From NCBI GenBank assembly GCA_025266875.1, contig JALLLT010000035.1:392360-456359 (forward strand): DNA of 64,000 nt, in the 5' to 3' direction. Source of the DNA: Fennellomyces sp. T-0311 (lineage: Eukaryota; Mucoromycota; Mucoromycetes; Mucorales; Lichtheimiaceae). The notes beneath the pieces were generated by a model. That model was given only the letters and a program-made list of their open reading frames with translations. It did no database searches and was not told the DNA's origin. A program made the translations under genes and the position numbers. Shown piece after piece: positions 11,529-26,300 of the stretch (the first letter of the stretch is position 1; each line of letters opens with the position of its first letter).

Positions 11529-14500
11529 ATGCCTTTCACACCGTACACTCTACAGACCATTCTTCCCTCGGTCAGCAACAGTGTTTCTGCAGAAGATCAA
11601 CCATCACCACCGACAAGCACCAGCGGGAGTCCAGCACAATCATCGTCACCGACCTCGTTCTTTTCACGTCGCTTACCTACTTCTCCTCCACCTTCTGATG
11701 TATCCAAGTCATTGCCTTCCAGCCCATCACGTCTCAATAATTTACTTTCAGGCCAGCCATCTCTTGTAGGGAACTTGCCATTTACTATTGATGCTGCCGA
11801 AGCCTGGGGTAAGATCGATCGGCCCTTTTTTCATGTTCGGTACCTTGACGTTCTTTTACCAGATACCAACCTTTATTTGGGCACCTCGGATGGTCAAGTG
11901 CTTCATTATATGCTAGAGGAGCATGGGAAAGCGGAAGAAGTAAGGATAATGGTAATAAGAGGGGAGTGCATGGCTTGCTTATGATATCAAGGTACCTTAT
12001 GCATCACGGCTCGAAAGCAAGGTCAATCTCGGTTTTGGACGCAAACCAGTCGAGCGCATCCTAGTATTACCCCAAGTTTCGAAGGCCGTCGTGCTGTGCG
12101 GTAAGTTGAGAATCATTTAAAAAGGGGAGGTCAGGTAAAGCTAATAAGCCAAGCGTTTAGATTCGACATTGAGCTTCTACTCGCTGCCCTTCTTTGATCC
12201 TATCCCAGTATCCGTAATTCCACATATCAAAGGCGTGGCATGCTTCTCTCACGATGTTGCGGAAGAAGGGCGGATTGGGGAGGATGGAACAATCGAATTG
12301 TGCATTGTTAAGCGACGGGTATTACAGGTTCTGAAAATTGGTGAATTGGTCCATACAAAGAAGGTAAACAGACGGACCCAGAAGAAGGGAGCGTGAAGGC
12401 TGATATCCAATTAGGAACTTCCTTTGCCGGATGGAGCCATTACCATAACACGACATAGTCGAAATTTGTGCCTAGCGGATTTCAGCAATTACAAGCTGAT
12501 TAACCTGCAAATGCCCAATCCCACTCCACTCATCCCAACCCCTCAAGTCCCTGCGTTCTCTTCTCCTCCAACATCCATGCTAGGCTCAGGTCCGCAAATG
12601 GTTCCTCGTCCAGTGCTTGCCGTCATCAAAGCTGACGAATTCCTCGTGGTTAGCGGAAATATTTCTGCCAATAATCATATCCTTTTTTTATGTGCTACAT
12701 GAACCCTTCTTCAACGTTATATGAAACCTTAACCGATTACTATACAGACAACAATAGGTATCTTTGCTGATTCGATGGGTTCACCTATTCGAGGCACTTT
12801 GCAATGGTCCAGCTATCCCAAAGCATTATGTGTCGAGTTTCCTTACATTGCAGCTCTGTTACGGAACAATACGATTGAAATCCATAACATTCTCGATCAA
12901 AAGCTACTTCAGGTGATGTCAATGAGCACATCGTTTGAACCTAGAGGAATGTCGTTCGGTCATGGTATTCGGGTATGGATGGAAGGGATGGCAGCGCGGT
13001 TGTCACGGCGACCGTGGCCTAACAGCAGTAACGTGGACGAGGAAACAATGTTTGAATTGAAACGGCAAATTGCACGATACTCGACAATGCCGGCACGTAT
13101 ACTGGTGTATGGTCGAGACAGTGTGATGGCACAAATCGTTACGCCTTTGGTTGTGCAGGTGGATGCATTATTGGATAACAAAAATTTCGAAGAAGCATTG
13201 GATATGGCGGATCAAGCACGCAACACATTATCAACCGACAATAATACCCATGTAGAGCGTATGGTAAGTTAAATATCGCAAATCATATCCCAAGCCTTCT
13301 TTTTTAAACAAAGAAAAAGCAATCGGAATTAGACTTTATATATCAAAAAGCTGGGTTACTTTTACTGCAAGAAACTCTGTTTGAAGACGCCTTTGCCCTG
13401 TTATCAAAAGGAAACCTCGACCCACGTGTAGTTATCCATCTCTTTGGTGATTTGTCGCAACCTGCTTGGGTTCGCGAATCACCACGAGTACTCCTATTTG
13501 ATGGCATCCGCGTGTTACTCGAAGGTATTGGAAAAATCGAGGATGTGGTGGCAAGGACCATGGAGAAGAACTATTCGCCGCATTTGGAGGAAGATGAGCA
13601 AAGATCAGGACCTGCGACGGAAATGCGACGTGTTTTGCTTATGAATGCAAGGGAGGCTTTGGAAAGATACCTTTCAGTGGAACGAGGAAAACACAGGACA
13701 TTAATAGGGAAAGGAAACGTTCTGTGCAAAGTAAGTAAAAGCCAATGTATTCAACAATACCAAATTCATTATCTGTGTTAGGCCATCGATACCGCGCTGC
13801 TGAAGCTCTATGTGGGTGCTAGCAATGATCAATCTATATTTACCCTTCTTCAACGACCCAATGACTGCTGTCTTGAAGATTGTGCTCATGCACTTAATCG
13901 ATCAAAGGTTGGTTTATCGTACATCTTTCGATGCATCAATTACTTAACATATTATAGCGTTACTACGCTTTATCTGTACTATACCAATCCAAACAAATGT
14001 ATGAAAAAGTACTGGAAACGTGGACGAAAATATACAGCGGTGAGTTACCAGACGCACGATTTACAGACGGCCTGGATCAGGTCAAACGGCTGCTTTTACG
14101 TAACACCAACGAGGATATCGAGTTATCATTGGGGACGTTGGTGAAATATATTTGGTGGCTTATGGACAATGCACCTAGCGATGGTGTTGAGGTCTTCATC
14201 CGGTCTCCAAGGGCATCTGAGATGAACTCTGACGAAATTTTGGAACGACTGGAGAAATATGGCAACGAACCTGTCCGGACATATCTAGAATACTTGGTGC
14301 TAACGAGAGAGAGCGACCGTGCAGAACATCATACACGGCTGGCATGTAGCTATGTTCATGATGTAAAGCGGGAAATTGAAGGTGCACAGACCGGAGAAAT
14401 GCAACGACTCGGTATGTGCTACGTTTATTAGTTTCTTTTTTTCCGTGAAATGTTTAACGTCAGAAAATTACATTTCAGTTGACGAATTCAGACAGTCAGT

Positions 14501-15645
14501 CAATCCTGCAGAAGCTAGTGGCAATGACCAAACATTTGTCGCGTTTCTGGGAAGATATCAAGAGTCAGCTTTGGTTCGTAGACGTTTGTTGTTGATAAGG
14601 CTGTTACAGCGATCATCTCTTTATGATCCATCAAAGCTTTTTCAAGCTATCTCAGAGGCTGGGCCTTTGAATATTGAAACAGTAATTCTTTATGGACGGG
14701 TAAATTGTTTTTGTTTTCCAGTACATATTGGGGAGAAAGCTAATATATGTTGTAGATGAAGAAGCATGAGGAGGCTTTACAGATTTTGATACACGAATTG
14801 GAAGACTTTGTTGGTGCTGAAACGTATTGTGTTACAAATGGGCGAAGCACGGGCGTGGTACCGGACATTGTGGCGATGCAAACACCGGCAGTTACACCAG
14901 CACGTACATCGTCGCTGAACCGAACTGCAGCGCCTTCCAAGAAAAAGAAGAAAAAGGCCAGTGACAAAATCAAGCCCCTAACAGAGGAAGAGTCCACGCA
15001 GCAACTGAATGAACGTCGACAACTGTTCTCCATGCTGTTACGGACGTACTTGGCTATAAAGGAAAAGTATGCATAATGCACTACTGTGGAATGCTTTTTT
15101 CGTTCTCAACCTGGCTTATGTTTTTTAGACAGTTGATGTTAGTACGTACCATGCATTTGTTAACGACACAAGGATGTTACTTGGATATATTAGAGGTGAC
15201 AATTTGCATAACTTTTTTTCCATGTGATGAGAACGGCGCAAGCTTAAAAATTTTTTACAGGTATTACAACTGATCCCTGATGATTGGCCTATCGAGACAC
15301 TGCAAGAGTTTCTGGTACATTCGTTACGTCGCTCACTACACGACATGCGCGAAAAGCAGATCATGGTTGGCTTAAGTCGCGGGGAGAATGTGCTGGTAAG
15401 TTAGCAAAAGGAAGAAAGTGGCACTAATTTTCACATAACTATACAACTAGGTTGGTAGCCAGCTAATTGAGATCTACAAAGATATCGGTCCTATATACGT
15501 TGATCCCCGTTCCGAATGCCACCGTTGCCATCGATATTTAGGAAATAGCATAGTGGTTCGTGACCATCAAAACGGACATTTACTACACCTACAATGTGCC
15601 AAAGCGATTGGTTTAATAATAGCCGATGATACTACTACTAGATAA
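11529..15645 (+). CDS. VPS39: Vps39/Vam6, HOPS complex subunit
   Basis: Thirteen exons join in frame to 1140 aa: 11529-11939, 11992-12100, 12161-12363, 12415-12676, 12746-13263, 13320-13730, 13782-13907, 13958-14411, 14479-14699, 14756-15066, 15129-15195, 15261-15395 and 15451-15645. Residues about 1-90 are a Ser/Pro-rich extension. A CNH (citron homology) beta-propeller follows, with recognisable stretches such as ELPLPDGA and FLVVSGN. A Vps39 domain 1 starts around YQKAGLLLL, and clathrin-heavy-chain-like repeats follow. The C-terminal Vps39 domain 2 has zinc-ligand candidates in CHRCHRYL and the final HLQC. Known role of the family: a HOPS tethering subunit at the vacuole/late endosome that acts with Rab7/Ypt7 in membrane fusion. 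Exon 10 encodes a lysine-rich loop (KKKKKKAS). The intron between exons 4 and 5 is non-canonical (see 12677-12745). Confidence 0.93.
12677..12745 (+). other. U12-type AT-AC intron in VPS39
   Basis: No GT donor restores the frame here. The 69-nt segment starts ATATCCTTTT, the U12-class 5' splice-site consensus. It contains CCTTAAC at 12727-12733, the U12 branch-point core, with the branch adenosine about 13 nt before a terminal AC. Removing it joins C to AG (codon CAG) and keeps the Vps39 frame, reading SANNQTTIGIF. All other introns of the gene are GT-AG. This directly implies a working minor spliceosome in the organism (inference). Confidence 0.88.
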
Positions 15646-18600
15646 TAACATTAGCAACAATACTTAAGAGTGAAAAATGGGGGGAGGATGGAAAGGTTGA
15701 ATTTTCATGGGGACCAAGCATTACTCGGCTGAGATTCAAGGAAAAGGCTAAACGGTGTGCATACAAACAGCGAGATACCGTAGCATTAAAAGTAGCACAA
15801 GGAAAGGGGGACTCGGTCAAAATAATATAAATACCGTCACTTCTCGCGACTCCCTCTTTTCCCTTCCTTTTCGTTTCTCGTTTCCCGTGCGTGGTCCCGT
15901 GTTCCGGTGACCCAAATCTTTTGGGACCTTTTTGGATCCGCTGTCCCGGGGCTTGAAGAAGCCGTACAGTTATAACTATTGTCGGCGCGGTAAGGAACTT
16001 GACGCGACAAACATTCGAAAGGAACCTAACGTATTATTCTGCTCTTTTTTATTGGTTACGTAGCCCCCAAATCCCCCTCCCTTCCTCTCCTTCGTCGCCT
16101 CCTCCTCGTGGTGTGTTGGTGGGCGCAGCAGTTCCAGTAGTAAACCGCGCGCTGAGGGCCGTTTTTTATTATTAACGAGCGCAAGCTTACAAACACAGAG
16201 CTTAGCAATAAACATTTATTTTCGTTTTCAAAATCAAAAAGAGTACGCAAGTGCCTATACATGGTATTGAATACCAGACTATAGAATACATAACTTTGGG
16301 TTACACCATGAAAACAACAACTGATCGCCTGCAGCTCACTGATCGCAGCAATTGATCCCAAGTATTCGGACCTACAGTGCCGATGTGAATAATACCTGTG
16401 TCGTCGCACAGTGCGGCCATACCAAATACTTTTGGCAGTTAATACATCATTGTGTATCCACCAACTTCCTTATCATCTGTACGGATCCGACTCATCTTTT
16501 TATACACCTGCCAATTATTTTCCGCAAACCCAGCTGCCCTCAGAACGTTTTGGCGCTAAATACTCCCATACTCGAAACGTTATGGTCTCACAAAAAAACA
16601 AGTCTTTAATATCGTTGCATTCAGAACATCGGGCATAACACTCAGGGGGGGGCATTGGCTGCATACCAATGTATGACGTTGACGTAAATTTGCTTTTTGA
16701 CATGCTAGAAAAATGCCATTTTGATACGTATGGCAAAGAAAAAAAAGTTAGTAACGATAATAGATGGCTGCCTTTCTAGAAAACCTTATTATAAAATTAG
16801 TCAATACTTTTTATCTGTACTCATGCCAAGTCCACTTTATTTTACGCCATTGAACGCTTTTTTGCCCAGATAGAGTTTAAAGTTTGGGTTTGGCCCCATC
16901 ATCCGCGCGATAGGTTGCACAAACTAAAGGTGACTGGAACTTTCTTGACGTATTTCGAGAACCGTTTTGTTATTGCAAATACATCTCGTTTAATAAATGC
17001 CGTCTGATTCCTACTATATGTATATATACAAGTAGGCACTCGCTATGTATCCAGTACGCAATTAGTTCAAATAGTTCGTCGGTAAGTCATTTTAATCAGG
17101 GGAAACTTTGTCAAATAACGACAGTATATTACCTTTTGAAAAGTTTTATTTAGAGCCAGAAAGATGTAGATCGAATGTTATGGAAGTATCGACAATATAA
17201 ATATCATAGAGTAACAATAGAAGATTATAGAAACTTTCAATAAAACACAAGCAACTGGCAAGCAGACTGGTGGCTCATTGATCTGTTGGTGTTTGCTGTG
17301 ATGCCAGCGGAAAATCTTAGTACTTTAACAAACAAGCACGGCGTTCCTGAGTACATGATGAACGACATACCAGATATTAATAAACTGCAAAACGCGTGTT
17401 ATTCAGCTTTCTTTGCTATGTGTCAATAAACTGCTTCGCATTAACACTAATCTTGTTGTTCTCAATGATGTTCTGGACTAAGACCCTTCGGATGTATTGG
17501 GAGCCAGCAACTGAGGGCTTAAAACCAATGCTTCTTCTAATAATGCGTATTCCCATGGCCTGGGTACTTATTGCATATGCCCTACTTATTGATGTAGCTT
17601 TACTATGAGATATTCGTAATCTTTACAACTTGAAGGGAAGGTAATTAAAATGTGATGTATCGAATGAAATCGTTATAGTATATCAATTAGCTCGTAACTT
17701 ATCGAGGTTTCTTATGATTTTCATGACTTTTATATTATCGCACAAGTTTTTCAATAGTTTTTCCGATGTGATACAACCCCAAGTAATCGGTTGGGATATA
17801 AAATTTACCCTGACCATTGCCGATCTTTACTTTTGAAGCGAAATTGTAAGACTTCCCCATAGTTGCACAATATAGGAAATCACTGTACATCGATCACAGT
17901 CTAATGTCGGGCAGCAGGAAGTTGTATATTCAGTTGAAAAGTATTATTTTTATTATGGAAGACTTGCTGACCTGCTTCTGTAGGTATGTGGTCGCTTCAT
18001 TTGGGTACGAATGTTTAGAGATATATAAGGTAGATCGAATGCCATGTCTGGAAAAGCCTAATGGGGAAAAGACAGGCAGAGGTGGAAGAAATGATGATAT
18101 AAAAAATAAGCTGTGGAGGCTTAACGCCTGAGAGATGATGCTACTTGATAATATAATTTTATATTTATCTCGCAGACATGGACTGCTGTTAAAAAAGTCC
18201 TCCCACCAGTCTGGCAGATGTGAAATATGATATGGAAAGGAAAGGAAAGCTCGTATGCATTCTCCCATCGAAGTTAATGTAAATGTCGTTGTACTGGAAT
18301 TTGATAGAAGAATCCCGTTTAGTTTTATTCACGTTTATTACGACTCTTCTTGGGCAGATATTTACAAGATCAACTGAACGTTAAGTTACCCGTTTACATC
18401 ATGCCAACCATTAAATTACTTCAACCTTCCAGTATCTCTTCATCATATCACAATTAAGCGGCATTTTTCTGTACTTGTGAATGATACTGTATCGAAGCGC
18501 ATGTATATGCATTAATTTCTTAAAATGCTGCGATCTGGACATAGATCGGCAAGACTTCGAGGATACCGATATTGTTGCCGTTCGCTTGAACATCTTATAC

Positions 18601-20356
18601 CTTGATCACTGGGCAAGGGGCATCTTATGCATATCTAATCTCATCCAGGGATATGTATTGACGCGCACTAAATGTTGGTAATTTGTGGGTCATAGTTCTT
18701 TATTAGGCAATAGTAAGCATATCAAAAACGCCTAAGCTGGTGCTATTGAAAACGTCACCGTGATAAATTTGCTTGAAATGCCAAATATATGGGTTTAACA
18801 TATCATCGGGGCGACTATTGTTCATATAACGGCTGATATAGCATAGACCTTGAGTTCGCTTACCATGAAATATATCGTTTAGGCATTGACATTAAAATTC
18901 GTTTATAGAATTCTCATATAAACTTGATCAGTTTGAATACAAACAGTAAGATGAACCACTTTTAGTAAAGCGAAACAATTTTTTCTGATACTTATTTTTA
19001 TTCGCTTGCTGTAAACGATCGGCAAGGGGTCATCCTACGTAATAACTTTTTTCTACCTTATATCTATCGGGAGTCGATCATCGGAAGTGCTTTTTTTTAT
19101 GAAAATTTACTTCAGTTTATCCTTGAAGGTAGAAGTAGAACCACGTTTAATACCCAATTATCCGATGATTGAAAAAATGTGGCAACAGCTCTCTTTCTCA
19201 CATAAGCTAGCCTTAATTAGGTACTTTGCATTGCATGCATGCAAGATGTCCACACGACAAATTATATATTAGGAAAAGTATAAAAATTGTTGTCCCTCGT
19301 TTAGGACACGATCGACAAGTAGCGTGGAAGCACAATACAGATTTCGAGTTATAATCCTGTCGCATGGATGCACAATGTGAAACGGCTGCACCAAACTTTC
19401 TTGATCCTTTGTCCACAATGCCAAATAATCTAGTGCCGTATTTGGGCTAACATTATTCTAGATGTTCTTCTTTGAAGAAGAAAAGTACATATGGAGCTGT
19501 TCTACTGCAAAGACGCCTGCATCTGTTTTCGATTGAATGACATGCATCATCTGGTTATGTGCTCGCATCAGAATTATGTGGTATCACAAAAGTCCAAGTA
19601 GTACGTCATACAAAAGAAAGAGGATATCGCGATCTAATGAGATTACCATGCATGGTAACTATATAACAGTCAGGCTCGTTTTTAAAATTTGTTGCTAAGC
19701 CGAACTTGTTCCCTGATCCAAAGCAACGGTTATACTTTTTTCTATTAAAAAGCATATCAGTGTGGCTGTGCTAAGAAAAAGGTGTTTCAACTGTCAAACA
19801 GCCCTCGACATCATGCAAGCCATGAAGAAGAAAGTGGTGGCTGTGTGACATAGGGATAAACTAGTTCCAAAGGGAGAAGAAAAGGCTTTGCGGGTATAAC
19901 AAAAAGCAACGTACATGCGGGTACAGTCTATGACAGCAGCGAGCGTACTGCGACAGCCTATATCACCCCTGAAACGGCGCTAGAACGAGTTTTTTACAAC
20001 CAAAAATATGATTTAATTTCGAATATGAAAGCAGGCTTTTGGTTCTCATTACCCTTGAAATGACACCATCAGGTTTGTTTCGCTAAGGTTTTTTTAGGTT
20101 CTTCGAATCGAATGTCTGTTCTCTCTCCTTACTAACCGTAATAGGCTTCGAGGGGAGGAGGGCGGAAAGGGATCAAAAGGCTCCCTAAAAAAGCAAGATA
20201 GGCTGTGTTACCAATGCTGTCATTAAGAACGTATATGCTTGTCTAAGGCTTGACGCCACGAAAAAAGCACCCTCTCTTTTCTTACTTTTTCTTTTACTTT
20301 TTTCTCTTATACTTTCAAACTATCGCTTGGGAACGATTCCCTTTTTTTCTCGACAA
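15646..20356. other. 4.7-kb gene-poor interval
   Basis: I find no supportable gene here. Short open frames, including a hydrophobic one near 17396-17608 that lacks an ATG start, have no recognisable motifs. Pyrimidine-rich tracts occur near 15840-15890 and at 20270-20320. The second lies just upstream of the histidine-kinase start, a common fungal promoter feature. A stretch near 16815-16920 weakly resembles part of the MITE at 936-1095. Confidence 0.5.
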
Positions 20357-23300
20357 ATGACAAACTCACAGTCGAGTAGTTCCGGATCAGGTTCCGTTGG
20401 AATGACCAGTGTCTTGACTGGTCCGCTCCATATACCCGGTTACCATTTCAAATCGGCAACGACGCCAAGTCTGGCACATGGCGAAAATGTCGACATTGTC
20501 TTCGGTTACAGGTACGCCATTCACAATTTGAATCAAGAATGCGATTAATTTTTATCGAATACAAAAAAGGATCACCAACAAAAGCGCCGTTGTCGCTAAA
20601 GGTAATTCTTTCTACATACTGTCGCACAGAGATTAACATTGTATGAAATAGTCTCCACGGACTCGTTACGATTTGAACGTGAGTTTTATATCATGAAGAA
20701 ACTCTATCAGTATAAGGATGGATCGTCGCATATTGGTAAGGTGTTTTCTGCATGAAACTATGACCGTAAGTTATTCGATCCTGAAAGTCTATGTTAGTCC
20801 GACCATTGGAATACATCAATATGCCCAGCGGATTAACGGTTGCCATCTATGCTGATGAGGGGCAAGGCTATCTCAAACAGCAGCTGGATGACAGCATAAA
20901 GTCATCAACCACGAGCTATAGCGATGGAGCATCATCTATTGGTAGTGATAACAGTGCAGGCACTTTTCGATCTTGGGCTCGCAGCAATCGTAAGAAAGCT
21001 TACGACATGTTCGATGATGAGGGACACAGTAATACACCTGCATATGACCTCTGCACATTCCTTCGATTTGCTATCAAGTGCACGGACTGCCTGGAATTTA
21101 TTCACCGTCATGGTGTCACTCATGGCGAAGTAAGACTGTCTTCTTTCCAATGGAACGGAAGCGATGACAGTTATGTAAAGATGTGGAACTTTGGTTCCGG
21201 TACGAAGTCTCTCGAAACCTACTTAACGAGTGAAGGGTGGCGCAAAACTGCTAAGAGCAAGGAGTTAATGGGGATTCTGCAGAATTTACTCACTTACATG
21301 AGTCCAGGTAAAGTTGATATATATGGCAATATGCAGGAAGAGCTTAATATTGTATAACGGCCCAGAACAAACCGGCCGTACTACCTATACCCCTGATCAT
21401 CGATCCGATATTTATTCTTTGGGCATCGTGTTTTATGTTCTTTTAACTGGCCGCAATCCTTTTGACGGAGGTCCGTTAGAGATTTTAAATGGTATTTTGA
21501 GTCGCAAGATCACATTGGTACACGAATTGCAATTGGATGTCCCAGAAGTGCTCTCACGTATCATTGAAAAAATGACCAATAAGGTAAATGCTTTAGACGG
21601 TTTTGCTTTTTGCTTTGCCACATTGTACTAACGACACAAAGGCACCGGATGACCGCTATACAAGTGCTCATGGTGTTCGGTCTGATTTGAAAGAGTGTCT
21701 CAAACGCTTAATGTCATCAGGAGAGTCAACCACGGAAGAGGTAATACATTATTGACTACTGCCTTTGAAGAATACCCTCTAATGGTTGACGTGAAAGATC
21801 ATACCGATGTTTCCGTTAGCGGAGCATGATATTGCATCTGTGTTTACATTACCAAAGGCAATTTATGGACGACAGGATATTCTCTCTGAAATGACCTTTA
21901 TTATCGAGCGCTGCGCGGGTCTATACAAGCCATTCCGTCTTCGAAGCAAATCAAAGAACCCAAGCACACCTGGTACAAGCACCATGGAAAATTTACCTGA
22001 ACTACTAAGCGATGCTTCGGGTGATACAGAAAGTAATGGTGATATGGTCACACACAAGTCAACAGCATCCCCTAGTCGATGCAGTGCTGGAATCGACGGA
22101 AGTGAAGTATCCAGCGTGAATGGTCGCGTAGTTGGTGGTAATTCCAAAGCAACTACTACAATTGTCGGTGTCTATGGACCCGGTGGCATAGGTAATCCTC
22201 ACATTGCAACATTTGGTAGTTATAGTTTACTAATTTATTTCCGCAGGAAAGTCGACATTGTTTACTGCTGTGCAACCAACAGCACGACAAAATGGGTAAA
22301 GATCATCAATGGTTTTAAACATACACCATAATGTAACATTTTTTTGTATAGTTATGTTGCAGTGACAAAGTTTGACTCCAGAAACAAAGTGCCATACAGC
22401 GCAGTTCTCCGGTCACTTTCTCAAATCCTGCAACAGATTCTATCTGAATCAGAAGAAGAAATCACTGCATTTTATGAGCATCTCAAGATATCGCTCGGTG
22501 CTCAATACTGTAACGTGGGCCTAATCACAAGCTTTGTGCCGGAGCTGAAGCCGCTTTTGGAGGATGGTGTTGATGATACTATTCAATCCATTCAAATGGA
22601 TAACATTGAAGCGCGAATGCGGTTCCATAATCTCTACGTAGAAATCATTCGTGCTATCACTCATTGGCGCATGACAACTTTGGTAAGTGTCCTTCCTTTA
22701 TTAGTGTTGCATATTCCTGATAGATGCACATTTTTAGTTCCTCGATGACTTGCATCAAGCAGGTAGATATCCAGAAAGTGGGCGATAAAGCGTAGCTTAT
22801 TTCTAAGCCATATATATATATATATATATGTATACAGACGAACCATCCTTGGAAATCATGGAATCACTTATCACCTCGCGTGTCAAGATTCTGATGTTTT
22901 TATCATACCGAGATGAAGAAGTGACAAAACAGCTTTCCGAGCTTTTGGAGAACAAGATTGCCAATGTTCACTTCATTCCAGTGACACCTATGAGTCAAGA
23001 TCCTCTGGTCGACTTTATCTGTGACACCTTGCATCGACCACGCGATGTGAGCCGGGAAGCAGTGATGCCTCTGGTCGACATTATCTACAAAAAGACCCAA
23101 GGCAATGCATTCTATACCGCTCAATTGCTCCGTACCTTAGAACGCAAAAAGTTCATCTTTTTCAACTGGGAAAAGAATGAATGGGATTACGATTTGCGTG
23201 AAATTGAAGATGCAGCTATTTTTGAACACGGTGACTTCCGTCCCGATGCTCAACTGGATGTTTCGTTTATTGTTGCCAGATTACGTGAACTACCACCCGC

Positions 23301-26300
23301 AGGTCAGGCTTTGTTGAAATGGGCATCGTTTGTCGGCGGTAAGTTTATAAAATATGTACTGGTAAACGGTCTTCTGATCGCTTTTAAATGAAGATACGTT
23401 TTCATGGAGCACGGTCAAGAGCTTGATGCTTGATGGTAGCAAGGAAATATCACCGTCATCGGATGATGACATTTTATCGGTGGTATCAGATCATCACAGC
23501 AGTTCCGGTAGTAGCACAACGAGTGAGCCGACAATCAAGTCCTACAAGTCGTTGTATTCGCCTCTTTCCAAGGATACGAGTTCCAAGGATACTAGTTCAA
23601 AATCATCGTCATCGCATCGATCCGGGAGCAATGATCCCATGAGTGGTCTCCAAGCTGTTCTTCAAGAAGGTTACATTATGCCCGTCAGCATGGATGAATT
23701 CAAGTGGAGTCATGATCGTATTTCGCAAGCGGCTGCTGAACTGGCTAACCCAGATACGCGAAGCAAAATCCACTTGACCATTGCACAACACATGATGAAA
23801 GGTATACGTAAAGTTCATAATAATAACAATGAAATACACTAAAAGCTACATATAGAATCCGTCGTGGACACGTTCTTGGTAGCTGACCATTTGCTTAAGT
23901 GTCATGACTTGCTTATGGCAATGGAAGATCGACAATCGTTTCGCAAAGTAATGATTGAAGCCGGCGACAAGGGTCGGGCATCTGGTGCCTTGGGTATGGC
24001 CTTTGCGTACTATCTCTCCGCGATCCGACTTGCCAAGCAAGGAGAGGAGTGGATAGATGATGTAGAATACAATACCAGTCTCAGACTCTACATCAATGCA
24101 GCAAGTTTGAGTTGGACAGTCGGCGAAAACGAAACGACTGAAGCGTTTCTCAAAGTCATTTTTGACAACGCTCGCACACCATTGGATCGATTACCCGCTT
24201 ATGCCGTTCAAGCCAAATATTATTTTGCATGTCAAGTCCACAACAAGGCTCGCGAAGCTTTGTTGCAAGGCATTGGCGAATTGTCTGATGAAGCGTCCAA
24301 AATGGATACCAGTGACGAAGGATTGCAAGTCGTGTTCGACGAGACCGAGAGGTTGATGAACGAAATTGGTACCGATGGCATTTTGAATATGCCACCTTGT
24401 GAAGATCGAACTTTCAAAGAGATGATGAACCTTATGGATGAGCAGTATGTTTATTTGTGTGGTTTTCCTCTTTGTTTACTCACATATATGTCATAGAATT
24501 GCCGTCAATTATTTTAGTGGACAGAAACGTGACATGTACTATTGGTCATGTCGTGTCTTTATCTTATCATGCCAGAACGGGCCAACAAGTGCCACTGGCA
24601 GTGCTTGTGTTGCTGCAGGATTAGGTTTTTCAATCATGTGCAAGAAGTACGCCTTGGCCGAGGTAAAACTTTAATCCCATCTTTTTATTTCAGGAAACTT
24701 ACCATTACTTTTTTTATAGAAAATCGGTAGTCTCGGTGTCATATTGGCAGACAAGTATGGTAGTAACCAAGACAAGGGACGTGCATTGTGTCTGCATATG
24801 GCATTTACTGCCCAATGGGGCAATCATCTCCAAGATAACATCCCGAAACTGATTCGTCCTGGTATCCAATACGCTTTATCCGCCGGTGATCGTATCTATG
24901 GAACAGCCTTGCAAGCGCATACTACCATTTGTATGCTTTATTGTGGCCATCATGTCGCCGACACATTGCGAGAATCTGAAGAAGTCTTTCAAGATATTCA
25001 CGCATGGTCACCTACAACTGAAATGTGTAGCTTTGTCATGTGTGTTATCCGCACATGCAAAGCGTTACAAGGCCATACCTACGTTGATACACCCAAAGTA
25101 TTTGATGGTGATGATGGGTTCAGCGATGAACATTTTATGAACGAAAGTGCGCGACACAATACCAACCCAGAAGTCGCACAAAACTGGTACGAGTCATACA
25201 AAATGATTCCATTGACCATCTATGGTCACTATGATGCGGCTATCGAGACCGGCTATCGATGCTTTGCCACTATCGAAACACATCCCAATCATCGGCATAC
25301 TCGATTGATGCTGGCTTACTTTTCCTTGGCATTGATCGAAAAGGCTCGCAATGACCCCAAGAACAAGCAACAATATTTGGATCAAATCAAGATTAACCAG
25401 GAAATGTTGCACGAATGGGCTATTCATAGTCGAATCAACTATGTCATGTACTATACATTTGTCGAGGCGGAATTGGCATCCTTGGGAACCGATGTGTTGA
25501 AGGCCGGCCAACTTTATGAAGAAGCGATTACTCAAGCTCGCGAAGGTTCCTGGTATTTGGAACTTTGCGTCATCCACGAATATGCCGCAGCATTTTATGA
25601 TCGGATTGGATTCCGGCATGTTGCTTATGGCTTCATTATCAAGGTATGCATACGCAGATTTTTAAACAGAAATATATGTTTAAACTGTACAAAATATCGT
25701 AGGCCGCAAAGATGTACATGTCGCATGGATCGTACGGTAAAGTTCGTCATATCAATGCCAAGTTCGCCGATCTCTTGAGTGCCTTGAGTGATGATAGGAT
25801 GGAACGCCATGATATGGGTATCCAAACTGATCCTATACCATTCCACAGTGGAGGTGCTTGGAGTACCACATCTTCTTCTCAGGATAATGCCGGCAACGGG
25901 GTATCCAATGATCCGTATCTGAACGAATTGATTCCGCCCGTGACGACCGAGCATACGCTCATGACACTGGACATTGTAAGTACCTATATACTTTTGGCTT
26001 TAAGTATATATATTCATGCGTATAATTTAGCTCGATATGGCATCCATTTTGCGCAGTTCACAAGTCATGTCATCCGAAGTCAAGTTCGAGGGCTTATTGA
26101 CATCCATGATCAACATTATCCTGGAGAATTCGGGTGCAGACAGTGGCACAATCATTGTTAAAGATGAAAAATACGGTGTTGCAGCTTACGGAAGTCAACA
26201 AGAGGCTTCTGCTACGTATGATCCACCCAAACCCTTGTCTGAAAATGACCCATTGGTATCGAGTCGAATCATTAATCACACAATCCACACTGGCGAAAGC

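Noticed and set aside
16815..16920. Second copy of the pogo-like MITE
   Set aside because: Only short words match (GCCAAGTCC, AAAGTTTGGG); the terminal repeats are absent, so homology is unproven.
17396..17608. Hydrophobic 70-residue frame that could be a small membrane protein
   Set aside because: It has no ATG start, lies in a gene-poor AT-rich interval where hydrophobic frames arise by composition, and has no recognisable motif.
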